A stretch of 64,000 nucleotides of DNA from Ferrovibrio sp964218355 (GTDB taxonomy: Bacteria > Pseudomonadota > Alphaproteobacteria > Ferrovibrionales > Ferrovibrionaceae). The stretch spans positions 186,001-250,000 of the forward strand of contig NZ_CAXPMC010000009.1 of NCBI RefSeq assembly GCF_964218355.1. Reading direction: 5' to 3'. Under the pieces are notes generated by a model. The model ran no database searches. It was not told the origin of the DNA and saw only the letters and a list, made by a program, of their open reading frames with translations. Of this stretch, positions 17,008 to 26,274 are shown piece by piece (the first letter of the stretch is position 1; the number at the start of each line of letters is the position of its first letter). The position numbers were made by a program, and so were the translations under genes.

Positions 17008-18174
17008 CTAGCCTTTCAGTTCGACCAGCCTGATCTTGCTGCCATTGGCAGCCAGTGCCAGTTCCCCATGCTTCAGGCGCAGGGCGTCGCTGCCGAACAA
17101 TTCGCGGCGCCAGCCCTGCATGGCCGGCACATCGGCATTGTCGTCGGCGGCAATCTTGTCGAGATCGGCCGAGCTGGCGACCAGCTTCTGGGCCACGTCA
17201 TGCTGGTCGCATTTCATCTTCAGCAGCACTTTCAGCAGCTCGACCAGCGGCCCGATTCCGCGCGGCAGCTCGGGCTCGCGCTCGACCGCCGGCCAGCTGT
17301 CTCTCGGTGCCGCCAGCTTGGCGGCGATGGCGGTCAGCAGGCCGGTGCCCATCTTGCCTTCGGCAAAGCCCTTCGACAGGCCGCGCATGCGTTCGAGGTC
17401 GTCCGGGCTTTTCGGTGGATGGGCGGCGATTTCCATCAGCGATTCGTCGCGCAGGATGCGCTGGCGGGGAATGTCGCGGTTGCGGGCCTCGACCTCGCGC
17501 CAGGCGGCGGCGGCCTGCAGCACGGCAAGGTATTCCGGCTTGGTGGTGCGCGGCTTCAGCCGCTTCCAGGCATTCTCCGGCGGCAGATCGTAAGTGGCAG
17601 GATCGGCGAGGATCGCCATCTCCGCATCCAGCCAGTTGGCCCGTCCGGACTTTTCCAGCCGGGCGGCCAGCTTCTCGTAGGCCTTGCGCAGGTGGGTGAC
17701 GTCGGAGAGGGCGTAGCGGGTCTGCTTTTCGGTCAGCGGCCGGCGTGCCCAGTCGGTGAAGCGTGACGACTTGTCGATCTGGGCATTGGCCAGCTTGGCG
17801 GCCAGCTGCTCGTAGGAGACCTGGTCGCCGAAGCCGCAGACCATGGCGGCGACCTGGGTATCGAACAGCGGCGCCGGCACTTCGCCCATCAGCTTGGTGA
17901 AGATTTCCAGGTCCTGCCGGGCGGCATGGAACACTTTCAGAACCGACCGGTTGCGCAGCAGGGCGAAGAGCGGCTCCAGCGACAGGCCGTCGGCCAGCGG
18001 GTCGATCACCCGGGCCTCGTCGGGGCCGGCGATCTGGATCAGGCAGACCTTCGGCCAGTAGGTGGTTTCCCGCATGAACTCGGTATCCACGGTCACATAG
18101 GAGGCCGTGGCGAGGCCGGCACAGAAACGGGTCAGGTCGTCGGTGGAGACAATCGGGGTCGGATCGGCATGCAT
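17008..18174 (-). CDS. rnd: Ribonuclease D
   Basis: 3'-5' exoribonuclease that trims tRNA and other stable RNA 3' ends. It has 388 residues from ATG 18174; a longer frame to 18210 adds 12 unlikely residues. The DEDD-y exonuclease domain is complete: VDTEF gives D30 and E32, VFHAARQDLEIF gives the third acidic residue, and ALSDVTHLRKAYEKL closes the site. An HRDC domain follows near 205-290. It is divergent from aspS, the usual alphaproteobacterial layout, with about 170 bases between the starts. Confidence 0.95.
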   Translation of the reverse strand: MHADPTPIVSTDDLTRFCAGLATASYVTVDTEFMRETTYWPKVCLIQIAGPDEARVIDPLADGLSLEPLFALLRNRSVLKVFHAARQDLEIFTKLMGEVPAPLFDTQVAAMVCGFGDQVSYEQLAAKLANAQIDKSSRFTDWARRPLTEKQTRYALSDVTHLRKAYEKLAARLEKSGRANWLDAEMAILADPATYDLPPENAWKRLKPRTTKPEYLAVLQAAAAWREVEARNRDIPRQRILRDESLMEIAAHPPKSPDDLERMRGLSKGFAEGKMGTGLLTAIAAKLAAPRDSWPAVEREPELPRGIGPLVELLKVLLKMKCDQHDVAQKLVASSADLDKIAADDNADVPAMQGWRRELFGSDALRLKHGELALAANGSKIRLVELKG

Positions 18175-18263
18175 GACAGGGCTGATAGCATGGCCGGGCC
18201 GTCTGCCCAATGGCCGGGCAGGTGCAGGGCGGCGGATTTTACCCTAGGATCGGTCTTGACTTT

Positions 18264-18282
18264 CAGGCCCCGACAGGGCCTG
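18264..18282 (+). other. Hairpin in the aspS leader
   Basis: Perfect stem CAGGCCC (18264-18270) with GGGCCTG (18276-18282) around a CGACA loop, followed by a pyrimidine-rich run ending in CTATTTT. It lies 60 bases before aspS, just after a TTGACT element. It could be an attenuator-like hairpin or a plain dyad; there is no long T tract. Confidence 0.35.
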
Positions 18283-18342
18283 TTCCCCCTCTATTTTCAC
18301 GGTTTTCCTGCGGATTCCCGCCCAAGCTTGCTGAAGGTTGCC

Positions 18343-20130
18343 ATGTCCCGTTACCGCACCCATACCTGTGGTCAGCTGCGTCCCGAACAGGTCGGCAGCG
18401 AGGTCAAGCTGGCCGGCTGGGTCCACCGCAAGCGGGATCACGGCAACCTGCTGTTCATTGACCTGCGCGACCATTACGGCGTCACCCAGTGCGTCACCGA
18501 AACCGGCGCCCCGGCCTTTGCCGCCATGGAGGCCCTGCGCTCGGAATACGTGGTCAGCGTCACCGGCAAGGTGGTGGCCCGCACCGCCGAAACCATGAAC
18601 CCGAACCTGCCGACCGGCGGCATCGAGGTCGTGGTTTCGCAGATCGAGGTGCTGGGCGAGGCGGCCGACCTGCCGATGCCGGTGTTCGGCGAGCAGGAAT
18701 ACCCGGAAGACATCCGCCTGAAGTACCGCTTCCTCGACCTGCGGCGCGAGCGGCTGCACAACAACATCATCCTGCGCAGCAAGGTGATCTCCTCGATCCG
18801 CCGCCGCATGACCGATCAGGGCTTCATGGAATTCCAGACCCCGATCCTGACGGCGTCGTCGCCGGAAGGCGCGCGCGACTTCCTGGTGCCGAGCCGCCTG
18901 CATCCCGGCCGCTTCTACGCCCTGCCGCAGGCGCCGCAGCAGTTCAAGCAGCTGATCATGGTGTCGGGCTTCGACCGCTATTTCCAGATCGCGCCCTGCT
19001 TCCGCGACGAGGATGCCCGCAAGGACCGCAGCCCGGGCGAATTCTACCAGCTCGATGTCGAAATGAGCTTCGTCGAGCAGGACGACGTGTTCAACGCCGT
19101 CGGTCCGGTGATCCATGGCGTGTTCCAGGAATTCGCCAATGGCCGCGACTGCGGCCCGGTGGATTTCCCGCGCATCCCGTATCGCGAAGCGATGCTGAAA
19201 TACGGTTCCGACAAGCCGGACCTGCGCAACCCGATCCTTCTGGCCGATGTGACCGAGGTGTTCCGCGGCTCCGGCTTCGGCGTGTTCGTGCGCAATATCG
19301 AGAACGGTGCGGTCGTGCGTGGCATTCCGGCGCCAGGTGCGGCCGGCCGGCCGCGCAGCTTCTTCGACAAGATGAACGACTGGGCGCGCCAGGAAGGCGC
19401 CGCCGGACTGGGCTATATCATCTTCGACAACGGCGAAGCCAAGGGGCCCATCGCCAAGTTCCTCGATGCCGACCGTGTCGCGCTGCTGAAGCAGCTCGGC
19501 AACGTCAAGGACGGCGACGCGATCTTCTTCGCCTGCGACAAGGAACTGCCGGCCGCGAAACTGGCCGGCCAGGCCCGCATCCGCATCGGCGACGAGCTGG
19601 ACATCTGCGAGAAGAACGTCTTCAAATTCTGCTGGATCGTTGACTTCCCGATGTTCGAGTATAACGAGGATGAGAAGAAGATCGATTTCAGTCACAATCC
19701 CTTCTCGATGCCGCAGGGCGGCCTCGAAGCGCTGAACACGCAGGACCCGCTGACCATCAACGCCTTCCAGTATGACATCGTCTGCAACGGCGTCGAACTG
19801 TCATCCGGTGCGATCCGGAATCACAAGCCCGAGATCATGTACAAGGCCTTCGAGATCGCCGGTTACGGCCCCGAGGTCGTGGAAGGCAAGTTCGGCGGCA
19901 TGCTGAATGCGTTCAAGTATGGCGCGCCGCCGCATGGTGGCATCGCGCCGGGCATCGACCGCATCGTCATGCTGCTGGCCGACGAGCCGAATATCCGCGA
20001 GATCGTGCTGTTTCCGATGAACCAGCAGGCGCAGGACCTGATGATGCAGGCGCCCAGCGAAGTGACGATGAAGCAGCTGCGCGAGCTGCATATCCGCGTC
20101 GTTGCCCCCGACGCGGAAAAGAAATCCTGA
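18343..20130 (+). CDS. aspS: Aspartyl-tRNA synthetase
   Basis: Class II synthetase charging tRNA-Asp. Alphaproteobacterial versions are often non-discriminating and also charge tRNA-Asn; this was not determined here. It has 595 residues. The N-terminal OB-fold starts HTCGQLRPEQVGSEVKLAGW. Motif 2 reads FRDEDARKDRSPGEF, and motif 3 is near GIAPGIDRIVMLLADEPNIR. The bacterial GAD insertion domain occupies the middle. The final MKQLRELHIRV is typical. The ATG at 18343 gives the usual MSRYRTHTCG start, so much longer in-frame sequence upstream is not coding. Confidence 0.97.
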   Translation: MSRYRTHTCGQLRPEQVGSEVKLAGWVHRKRDHGNLLFIDLRDHYGVTQCVTETGAPAFAAMEALRSEYVVSVTGKVVARTAETMNPNLPTGGIEVVVSQIEVLGEAADLPMPVFGEQEYPEDIRLKYRFLDLRRERLHNNIILRSKVISSIRRRMTDQGFMEFQTPILTASSPEGARDFLVPSRLHPGRFYALPQAPQQFKQLIMVSGFDRYFQIAPCFRDEDARKDRSPGEFYQLDVEMSFVEQDDVFNAVGPVIHGVFQEFANGRDCGPVDFPRIPYREAMLKYGSDKPDLRNPILLADVTEVFRGSGFGVFVRNIENGAVVRGIPAPGAAGRPRSFFDKMNDWARQEGAAGLGYIIFDNGEAKGPIAKFLDADRVALLKQLGNVKDGDAIFFACDKELPAAKLAGQARIRIGDELDICEKNVFKFCWIVDFPMFEYNEDEKKIDFSHNPFSMPQGGLEALNTQDPLTINAFQYDIVCNGVELSSGAIRNHKPEIMYKAFEIAGYGPEVVEGKFGGMLNAFKYGAPPHGGIAPGIDRIVMLLADEPNIREIVLFPMNQQAQDLMMQAPSEVTMKQLRELHIRVVAPDAEKKS

Positions 20131-20150
20131 TCATGTGACGGCGGTGCGAC

Positions 20151-20783
20151 ATGCTCGACACTCTCGATTATGTCCGCTTCGCCGTCACCCTGTTCTCGAT
20201 TCTCGACCCTTTCGCGGCAATCCCGTTATTTCTGCTGCTGACTGACGGCCGTTCGGCGAAATACCGGGCCGGCACCGCACGCACCGCCGCACTGGCCGTG
20301 TTCGTCTGCCTGGTGGTGGCCGGATTTTCCGGCGACCTGATCCTGCGGCTGCTGGGCACCAGTCTGCCGGCTTTCCAGGTCGGCGGTGGCATCGTGCTGT
20401 TCATGATGTCGCTCAGCATGATCAATGCCAAGCTCAGTCCCCAGCAGCAGACACCGGAAGAAAGCGCGGAAGCCGGCGACCGCGAGGCGGTCGGCGTGGT
20501 GCCGCTGGCATTGCCGCTGCTGGTCGGTCCCGGGTCGATTTCCGCAACGGTAATCCACATGCAGAAGGGGCATGGCTGGGTGCATGATGCTCTCAGCGTG
20601 GGGGTGCTGGCCATGATCTGCCTGGCAGTCTGGGTGGTGCTGAAGGCGGCCGAACCGATCGGCAACCGACTCGGCCAGACCGGCCTGAACATCCTCAACC
20701 GCATTTTCGGCTTGCTGCTCGCCGCGGTAGCGGTTCAAATCTTCGCCAACGGGTTGCGCGGCCTGTTTCCCGGCCTCGGCTGA
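20151..20783 (+). CDS. MarC family integral membrane protein
   Basis: MarC/UPF0056 family inner-membrane protein with about six spans in 210 residues; its function is unsettled, and an early link to multiple antibiotic resistance in E. coli was withdrawn. The start LDYVRFAVTLFSILDPFAAIP carries the family's D-P-(F/I) motif in span 1. LPLLVGPGSISATVI, with the conserved GPG, opens the second half at about 118-132. It follows aspS by 20 bases and may be co-transcribed. Confidence 0.9.
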   Translation: MLDTLDYVRFAVTLFSILDPFAAIPLFLLLTDGRSAKYRAGTARTAALAVFVCLVVAGFSGDLILRLLGTSLPAFQVGGGIVLFMMSLSMINAKLSPQQQTPEESAEAGDREAVGVVPLALPLLVGPGSISATVIHMQKGHGWVHDALSVGVLAMICLAVWVVLKAAEPIGNRLGQTGLNILNRIFGLLLAAVAVQIFANGLRGLFPGLG

Positions 20784-20815
20784 GGCGGTCGCGCATATCC
20801 GGCAACGGAATGCCG

Positions 20816-20860
20816 GTCTCAGAGCCGCCAGTATCAGAGCGACCGGTATCAGAACAGAAA
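20816..20860 (+). repeat. Three 15-base tandem repeats before the esterase gene
   Basis: Units start with GTCTCAGAGC (20816), GTATCAGAGC (20831) and GTATCAGAAC (20846), exactly 15 bases apart. In the frame of the downstream gene they read PVSEx three times. They could be coding (an N-terminal extension from ATG 20810) or a regulatory array. Confidence 0.6.
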
Positions 20861-20872
20861 GTACGCCTCGCC

Positions 20873-21820
20873 ATGCTGGACAAAGAAGCGCAAGCCTTCC
20901 TCGAAGCCGTCAGGCTGGCCAACCGGCCGGACTTTTCGACCATGTCGCCGGCTGATGCCCGCAAGCTCTACAAGGAAACCCGTGGTGCGGTGACGCCGGA
21001 GCCGCCCGAGATGTCGGAGGTCGACAACCTTGCGGCACCCGGCCCGCATGGTCCGATCCCGCTGCGGTATTACCGGCCGGCCGGACTGCCGAAGCGGGAA
21101 GCGCTGCCGGTGCTGGTCTTCTATCACGGCGGCGGCTGGGTGATCGGCGATCTCGATACCCATGACGTGGTCTGCCGCCTGCTGGCGACGGAAGCGCGCT
21201 GTGCCGTGGTTTCGGTCGATTACCGCATGGGACCCGAGGCGAAATTTCCGGTGGCGGTGGATGATGCCTATGCCGCCGCGAAATGGGTGGCCGAGGAGGC
21301 GAGGTTCCTCCGCGTCGATGCGGCGCGGCTGGCGGTGGGGGGTGATTCAGCTGGCGGCAATCTCGCCGCGGTGGTCAGCCTGCTGGCGCGCGACAGGGGG
21401 CATGTGCCGAAGATCGCCTACCAGCTGCTGATCTATCCCGGCACCGACATGTACATGGACACCGACTCGCATCGCCGTTACGGCGAGGGGCATCTCTTGA
21501 CCCGCACGGCAATGGACTGGTTCCAGCAGCAGTATCTGAACGGCCCGCAGGATCGCGACGACTGGCGGGCTTCGCCGCTGCGTGCGAAAGAGCTCAAAGG
21601 TCTGCCGCCGGCCTATGTGCTGGTGGCTGGCCATGACCCGCTGCGTGACGAGGGCGAGGCCTATGCCATGGCCATGAAGAAGGCAGGGGTTCCGGTGGTC
21701 TTCCGCGAATTTCCCGGCCAGATCCATGGTTTCGTCGTGCTGGGCAAGGTGCTGCCGCAGGCTGGCCAGGCCATCGCGGAGATGGGCGTGGCGCTCAGGC
21801 TGGCCTTCGAGCAGGCCTAG
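20873..21820 (+). CDS. Alpha/beta hydrolase, hormone-sensitive lipase family esterase
   Basis: Family IV carboxylesterase, probably cytosolic, hydrolysing short acyl esters. From ATG 20873 it has 315 residues. The oxyanion motif HGGG is at 85-88, the nucleophile S159 lies in VGGDSAGGN, and D255 in GHDPLRDEG and H285 in GQIHGF complete the triad. The start MLDKEAQAFLEAVRLANRP matches the usual family opening. An ATG at 20810 would add 21 residues encoded by a 15-base repeat. The physiological substrate is unknown, and the 3' end overlaps the stop of the CAP-domain gene. Confidence 0.92.
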   Translation: MLDKEAQAFLEAVRLANRPDFSTMSPADARKLYKETRGAVTPEPPEMSEVDNLAAPGPHGPIPLRYYRPAGLPKREALPVLVFYHGGGWVIGDLDTHDVVCRLLATEARCAVVSVDYRMGPEAKFPVAVDDAYAAAKWVAEEARFLRVDAARLAVGGDSAGGNLAAVVSLLARDRGHVPKIAYQLLIYPGTDMYMDTDSHRRYGEGHLLTRTAMDWFQQQYLNGPQDRDDWRASPLRAKELKGLPPAYVLVAGHDPLRDEGEAYAMAMKKAGVPVVFREFPGQIHGFVVLGKVLPQAGQAIAEMGVALRLAFEQA

Positions 21821-22431
21821 GGCCTCTCGCGCCCCAGCACCAGCACCCACTGCTCGCGCCGCGGATCGGCGGCATCGGTTCGGCGGTCGGCGCCCATCAG
21901 CGTCGCCTCGGGCTGCAGCAGGTTGGCGCGGTGGCCGGGACTGCCCATCCACAACCGGACCGCTTCGGCGGCATCGCAGGCGCAGACCGCCAGATTCTCC
22001 GCGCCGGAGCGGTAGGGGAAGTCGGCGGCGCGCAGCCGGGCCGCCAGGTCGCTGCCGTCGCAGCCGGTATGGCTGAGGACGCCGCAGACCTGCAGGTCCT
22101 GGCCATGGCGGGCGGCGGCGGCGGCCAGCCGTTCATCCCAGGACAGCGGCGGCAGGCCGTGCTGCTGCCGTGCGGCATTCACCGCCAGCAGGATGGGCGG
22201 TGCCGGCATCGGTGCGGGCCTGGCCTGATGGGCGGGTGCCGGAGCGGCCTGCGGGCTGGCGGCTGGCGGGGCTGGTGCCGGGGCGCAGGCCGCCGGCAGG
22301 GCCAGCAGGAACAGCAGGCGGGCGCAAACAAGGAACCCCGACCGCCTGTTCTGGGCGGCCGGGGTTTTCTCTGGAGGAGAGAACTTGTGCAGGATTACGA
22401 ACAGCCGGTGGTGCTGCCGCAGCTGTCGCAT
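21817..22431 (-). CDS. CAP (SCP-like) domain protein, probable lipoprotein; start uncertain
   Basis: Secreted or lipid-anchored CAP-superfamily protein of unknown role. A hydrophobic segment RLLFLLALPAAC ends in a possible lipobox cysteine, then a Pro/Ala linker leads to the CAP domain. That domain has AVNAARQQHGLPPLSWDERL, LSHTGCDGSDL with the conserved His, SGAENLA with the conserved Glu, and SPGHRANLL. The start is a problem: no ATG, GTG or TTG lies in frame between the end of nrdJ and the hydrophobic segment. The nearest ATG in frame is inside nrdJ (22431, then 22473). A CTG start near 22325 is an alternative. Confidence 0.75.
   Translation of the reverse strand: MRQLRQHHRLFVILHKFSPPEKTPAAQNRRSGFLVCARLLFLLALPAACAPAPAPPAASPQAAPAPAHQARPAPMPAPPILLAVNAARQQHGLPPLSWDERLAAAAARHGQDLQVCGVLSHTGCDGSDLAARLRAADFPYRSGAENLAVCACDAAEAVRLWMGSPGHRANLLQPEATLMGADRRTDAADPRREQWVLVLGRERP
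22334..22368 (-). terminator. Terminator of nrdJ
   Basis: A 13-base stem with one mismatch, 22334-22346 with 22354-22366, encloses a seven-base loop. Read on the minus strand it lies just after the nrdJ stop and is followed by a T-rich stretch (TTCCTTGTTT). It overlaps the 5' end of the CAP-domain gene. Confidence 0.7.
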
Positions 22432-25400
22432 TTCAGGCAGGTGCCATTGCGCACCAGGGTGAAGTTGCCGCATTCGGGACAGGCATCGCCTTCGTAGCCC
22501 TTCATGCGGGCCTCGGCGATACGCTCCATCGTCTTGTCCATGGTGCCGAGCGGTGCCGAAATCTCGACACGGGTGTGGCTGTCGGCCGAAACATGCATGA
22601 CGGGACCGCCCACCGAAGGGCCATCGGTGCCGGTGGCCTGCAGCTCCGCGGTGGCGGTGCGGCCGGCTCCGCCCTTCAGCACATAGAGGTTGGAGCGGAT
22701 ATAGCCGTTGGACGCCACCTTGATGATCTCATTCTCGACCTGGACTTTCGCCGCGGCCGGGATTTCCTTCTGGCCCAGGGCATCGTGGCGCAGGTCGTCG
22801 GGCTGGACATGGGCCAGATCCGTGCGGCCCAGATAGCTGACCGCCAGCTCGCGGAACACGTAGTCGAGGATCGAGGTCGACATCTTGATGACGTCGTTGC
22901 CCTCCACCATGCCCGACGGCTCGAAGCGGGTGAAGGTGAAGGCATCGACGAATTCCTCCAGCGGCACGCCATACTGCAGGCCGATGGAAATGGCGATGGC
23001 GAAATTGTTCATCAGGCTGCGGAAGGCGGCGCCTTCCTTGTGCATGTCGATGAAGATCTCGCCCAGCTTGCCTTCGTCGTATTCGCCGGTACGCAGATAG
23101 ACCTTGTGGCCGCCGACCACGGCCTTCTGGGTATAGCCCTTGCGGCGCAGGGGCAGCTTCTGCCGGCCGGCGATGTGCTTCTCGACGATGCGCTCGGCGA
23201 TGATCTGGGCGCGCTGGGCGGCCGGGGCCTCGGCAATCTGCTCGGCGACGGTCTCTGCCACGGCGTCGTCGGCCGCATCATCCTCCAGCATCTGCGCCTG
23301 CAGCGGCTGGCTCAGTTTGGATCCGTCACGATACAGCGCGATCGCCTTGCAGCCGAGTTTCCATGCCAGCATGTAGGCCAGCTTGCAATCCTCGACCGAG
23401 GCGAGGTTCGGCATGTTGATGGTCTTGGAAATGGCGCCGGTGATGAAGGGCTGCGCCGCCGCCATCATGCGGATATGGCTTTCGGCCGACAGGAAGCGGG
23501 TGCCTTCCTTGCCGCAGGGATTGGCACAGTCGAAGACCGGCAGATGCATCTCGCGCAGGCCGGGCGCGCCTTCCAGCGTCATCGCGCCGCAGCAGTAGAG
23601 ATTGGCGGCGGCGATCTCGGCCGCAGTGAAGCCCAGTGCGGACAGCAGGTCGAAAGCCGGGTCGCTGGCCTGCTCGTCGGTGAAGCCGAGCGCGCGGCAG
23701 GCCTCGATGCCGAGCGTCCAGCGGTTGAGCACGAACTTGATGTCGAAGGCGCCGCGCAGGCCCTTTTCGACCCTGGCGAGATCGGCGTCGGTCAGGCCCT
23801 TCGCCTTCAGCGTCTCGTGGTTGATGCCGGGCGCATCCTTCAGGGTGCCGTGGCCGACCGCATAGTCGACAATGGCTGCGATCTGGCCTTCGTTGTAACC
23901 CAGCGTGCGCAGGGCAAGCGGCACCGTGCGGTTGATGATCTTGAAATAGCCGCCGCCGGCCAGCTTCTTGAACTTTACCAGCGCGAAATCCGGCTCGATG
24001 CCGGTGGTGTCGCAGTCCATCACCAGGCCGATGGTGCCGGTGGGGGCGATCACGCTGACCTGGGCATTGCGGAAGCCGTGTTCGCTGCCCAGCTCCAGTG
24101 CCTGGTCCCAAGCCTGTTCGGCTGCGGCGAGCAGGGCGGCATCGCCGCAGCTGGCATGATCCAGCGGCACCGGCGCGGTGGCGATGTCCTCATAGCCGAA
24201 ATGGTCTCCCTGGGCAGCGCGGCGATGGTTGCGGATCACCTTCAGCATGGCGTCGGCATTGGCCGCATAGCCGGGGAAGGGGCCGAGTTCGCCGGCCATT
24301 TCGGCTGAAGTGGCGTAGGATACGCCGGTCATCAGCGCGGAGATGGCGCCACAGAGCGCGCGGCCCTGGTCGCTGTCGTAGGAATGACCGCAGGACATCA
24401 GCAGCGCGCCGAGATTGGCATAGCCGAGGCCGAGCGTGCGGAACCTGTAGGATCGCTCGGCAATCTCGCGGCTGGGGAACTGTGCCATCAGCACGCTGAT
24501 TTCCAGCGTCACGGTCCACAGCCGCACGGCATGCTGGAACCCGGCCACATCGAAGCGGCCATCGGCCTGGCGGAAGCACATCAGGTTCAGCGAGGCAAGG
24601 TTGCAGGCCGTGTCGTCAAGGAACATGTATTCCGAGCACGGATTCGACGCGTTGATGCGGCCGTCGGCCGGGCAGGTATGCCAGTCGTTGATGCTGGTAT
24701 CGAACTGGATGCCCGGATCGGCGGAGGCCCAGGCGGCATGGCCGACGCGTTCCCACAGATCGCGGGCCTTGACGGTCTTGGCGACCTTGCCGTCGACACG
24801 ACGGGTCAGGGTCCAGTCGCGGTCCAGCTCGACGGCACGCAGGAAGTCGTCCGACACGCGTACCGAGTTATTGGAATTCTGCCCCGAGACGGAGAGATAG
24901 GCATCGGAATCCCAGTCGGTGTCGTAGGTCGGGAAGTCGATCTCGGTATAGCCCTGCCTGGCAAACTGGATGACGCGCTGGATGTAGTTTTCGGGCAGCA
25001 TCGCCTTGCGCGCGGCAACGATTTCGCGGCGCAGCTTCGCATTCTTCTTCGGATCATAACCGGCATCGCCGTTATTGGCTTCGCAGGCCTGCATGATGGC
25101 ATTCAGGTGCCGGTTGGCCAGCTTGGAGCCGGCCACCAGTGCGGCCACCTTCTGCTCTTCGATGACCTTCCAGTCGATGAACTGTTCGATATCCGGATGG
25201 TCGATGTCGCAGATCACCATTTTGGCGGCGCGGCGCGTGGTGCCGCCTGACTTGATGGCGCCGGCGGCACGGTCGCCGATCTTCAGGAAGCTCATCAGGC
25301 CTGACGACTTGCCGCCGCCGGCCAGTCGCTCGTTTTCACCGCGCAGCTTCGAGAAGTTGCTGCCGGTGCCCGAGCCGTATTTGAACAGGCGTGCCTCGCG

Positions 25401-26057
25401 CACCCACAGGTCCATGATGCCGCCGTCGTTGACGAGGTCGTCCTGTACCGACTGGATGAAGCAGGCATGGGGCTGCGGATGTTCGTAGGCCGAGGCCGAG
25501 CGGGTCAGCTCGCCGGTTCTGAAATCGACATAGTGATGGCCCTGGGCCGGGCCGTCGATGCCATAGGCCCAGTGCAGGCCAGTGTTGAACCATTGCGGCG
25601 AGTTCGGCGCGGCGATCTGTGCGGCCAGCATGAAGCGCATCTCGTCGAAATAGGCAGCAGCGTCTTCCTCGCTGTCGAAATAGCCGCCCTTCCAGCCCCA
25701 GTAGGCCCAGGTGCCGGCCAGCCGGTCGAACACCTCGCGGCCGCTCATCTCCTGGGTGGTGCGGTCCTTCTCGGGCAGGGCAGCCAGCGCCTCGGCATCG
25801 GCCTCGCGCCGCCACAGGAATTCGGGCACGTCCTCCTCGGGGACGGCGCGCAGTGCGACCGGCACGCCGGCGCGGCGGAAATACTTCTGGGCCAGCACGT
25901 CGGCGGCCACCTGCGACCACTGGGCCGGCACCTCCAGCTGGTCGAGACGGAACACGGTGCTGCCATCGGGATTGCGGATTTCGCTGGCGGTTGTCTTCCA
26001 TTCCAGGCCCGCATAAGCATCGTCGCCTGCCACCGTGAAATACCGCTGGATACGCAT
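22395..26057 (-). CDS. nrdJ: Vitamin B12-dependent (class II) ribonucleotide reductase
   Basis: Reduces ribonucleotides to deoxyribonucleotides with an adenosylcobalamin radical, independent of oxygen. The 1220 residues match the large NrdJ type. The central barrel has NPCSEYMFLDDTACNLASLN and SVIAPTGTIGLVMD. The C-terminus has the redox/zinc tail CPECG...CLKCDSCGSTTGC. The ATG at 26057 gives the usual MRIQRYFTVAG; 31 residues upstream in frame are not conserved-looking. A palindrome at 26098-26109 lies in the promoter region. The window also encodes late cobalamin synthesis (cobU, cobQ, cbiB, cobD), fitting its cofactor need. Confidence 0.97.
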   Translation of the reverse strand: MRIQRYFTVAGDDAYAGLEWKTTASEIRNPDGSTVFRLDQLEVPAQWSQVAADVLAQKYFRRAGVPVALRAVPEEDVPEFLWRREADAEALAALPEKDRTTQEMSGREVFDRLAGTWAYWGWKGGYFDSEEDAAAYFDEMRFMLAAQIAAPNSPQWFNTGLHWAYGIDGPAQGHHYVDFRTGELTRSASAYEHPQPHACFIQSVQDDLVNDGGIMDLWVREARLFKYGSGTGSNFSKLRGENERLAGGGKSSGLMSFLKIGDRAAGAIKSGGTTRRAAKMVICDIDHPDIEQFIDWKVIEEQKVAALVAGSKLANRHLNAIMQACEANNGDAGYDPKKNAKLRREIVAARKAMLPENYIQRVIQFARQGYTEIDFPTYDTDWDSDAYLSVSGQNSNNSVRVSDDFLRAVELDRDWTLTRRVDGKVAKTVKARDLWERVGHAAWASADPGIQFDTSINDWHTCPADGRINASNPCSEYMFLDDTACNLASLNLMCFRQADGRFDVAGFQHAVRLWTVTLEISVLMAQFPSREIAERSYRFRTLGLGYANLGALLMSCGHSYDSDQGRALCGAISALMTGVSYATSAEMAGELGPFPGYAANADAMLKVIRNHRRAAQGDHFGYEDIATAPVPLDHASCGDAALLAAAEQAWDQALELGSEHGFRNAQVSVIAPTGTIGLVMDCDTTGIEPDFALVKFKKLAGGGYFKIINRTVPLALRTLGYNEGQIAAIVDYAVGHGTLKDAPGINHETLKAKGLTDADLARVEKGLRGAFDIKFVLNRWTLGIEACRALGFTDEQASDPAFDLLSALGFTAAEIAAANLYCCGAMTLEGAPGLREMHLPVFDCANPCGKEGTRFLSAESHIRMMAAAQPFITGAISKTINMPNLASVEDCKLAYMLAWKLGCKAIALYRDGSKLSQPLQAQMLEDDAADDAVAETVAEQIAEAPAAQRAQIIAERIVEKHIAGRQKLPLRRKGYTQKAVVGGHKVYLRTGEYDEGKLGEIFIDMHKEGAAFRSLMNNFAIAISIGLQYGVPLEEFVDAFTFTRFEPSGMVEGNDVIKMSTSILDYVFRELAVSYLGRTDLAHVQPDDLRHDALGQKEIPAAAKVQVENEIIKVASNGYIRSNLYVLKGGAGRTATAELQATGTDGPSVGGPVMHVSADSHTRVEISAPLGTMDKTMERIAEARMKGYEGDACPECGNFTLVRNGTCLKCDSCGSTTGCS

Positions 26058-26097
26058 CGCGTGATTCTCCCCGCCCGGTTCGAGTCGCCTAATCAAA

Positions 26098-26109
26098 ACA
26101 ACATGTTGT
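26098..26109. promoter_or_regulatory. Palindrome upstream of nrdJ (possible NrdR-type site)
   Basis: Perfect 12-base palindrome ACAACATGTTGT, 41 bases upstream of the nrdJ ATG. A related half-site, CCCAACATCTAG, lies at 26143-26154. Size and place would suit the dNTP-sensing repressor NrdR, whose sites usually come as spaced pairs, but the match to its AT-rich consensus is weak. Confidence 0.35.
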
Positions 26110-26244
26110 GGTCTCTGCAGGCGACCGGTCTGGGCGAAAAAACCCAACATCTAGCGCCATTCTGCCGCAACGGTTGCTAAATCTAGGTGAACGGGGTCCG
26201 CAGGGTCAACCAAACATACCCCCGTATATGGTAGATTTCTGATT

Positions 26245-26274
26245 TGACAGGGTTTTGCCATATTCCCCCTGTCA
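26245..26274. promoter_or_regulatory. Inverted repeat in the promoter region of the DUF2059-like gene
   Basis: TGACAGGG (26245-26252) and CCCTGTCA (26267-26274) are exact inverted arms around 14 bases. The left arm contains TTGACA, a perfect -35 hexamer; a TATTCC follows at too short a spacing. This may be an operator or a leader hairpin for the gene starting at 26306. Confidence 0.4.

Noticed and set aside
17926..18342. Extended N-terminus of aspS upstream of 18343
   Set aside because: The true protein opens MSRYRTHTCGQL at 18343, and the upstream part overlaps rnd antisense.
26078..26091. GGTTCGAGTC resembling a tRNA T-loop
   Set aside because: Flanking bases do not form the T stem, and no acceptor or anticodon stem can be drawn.
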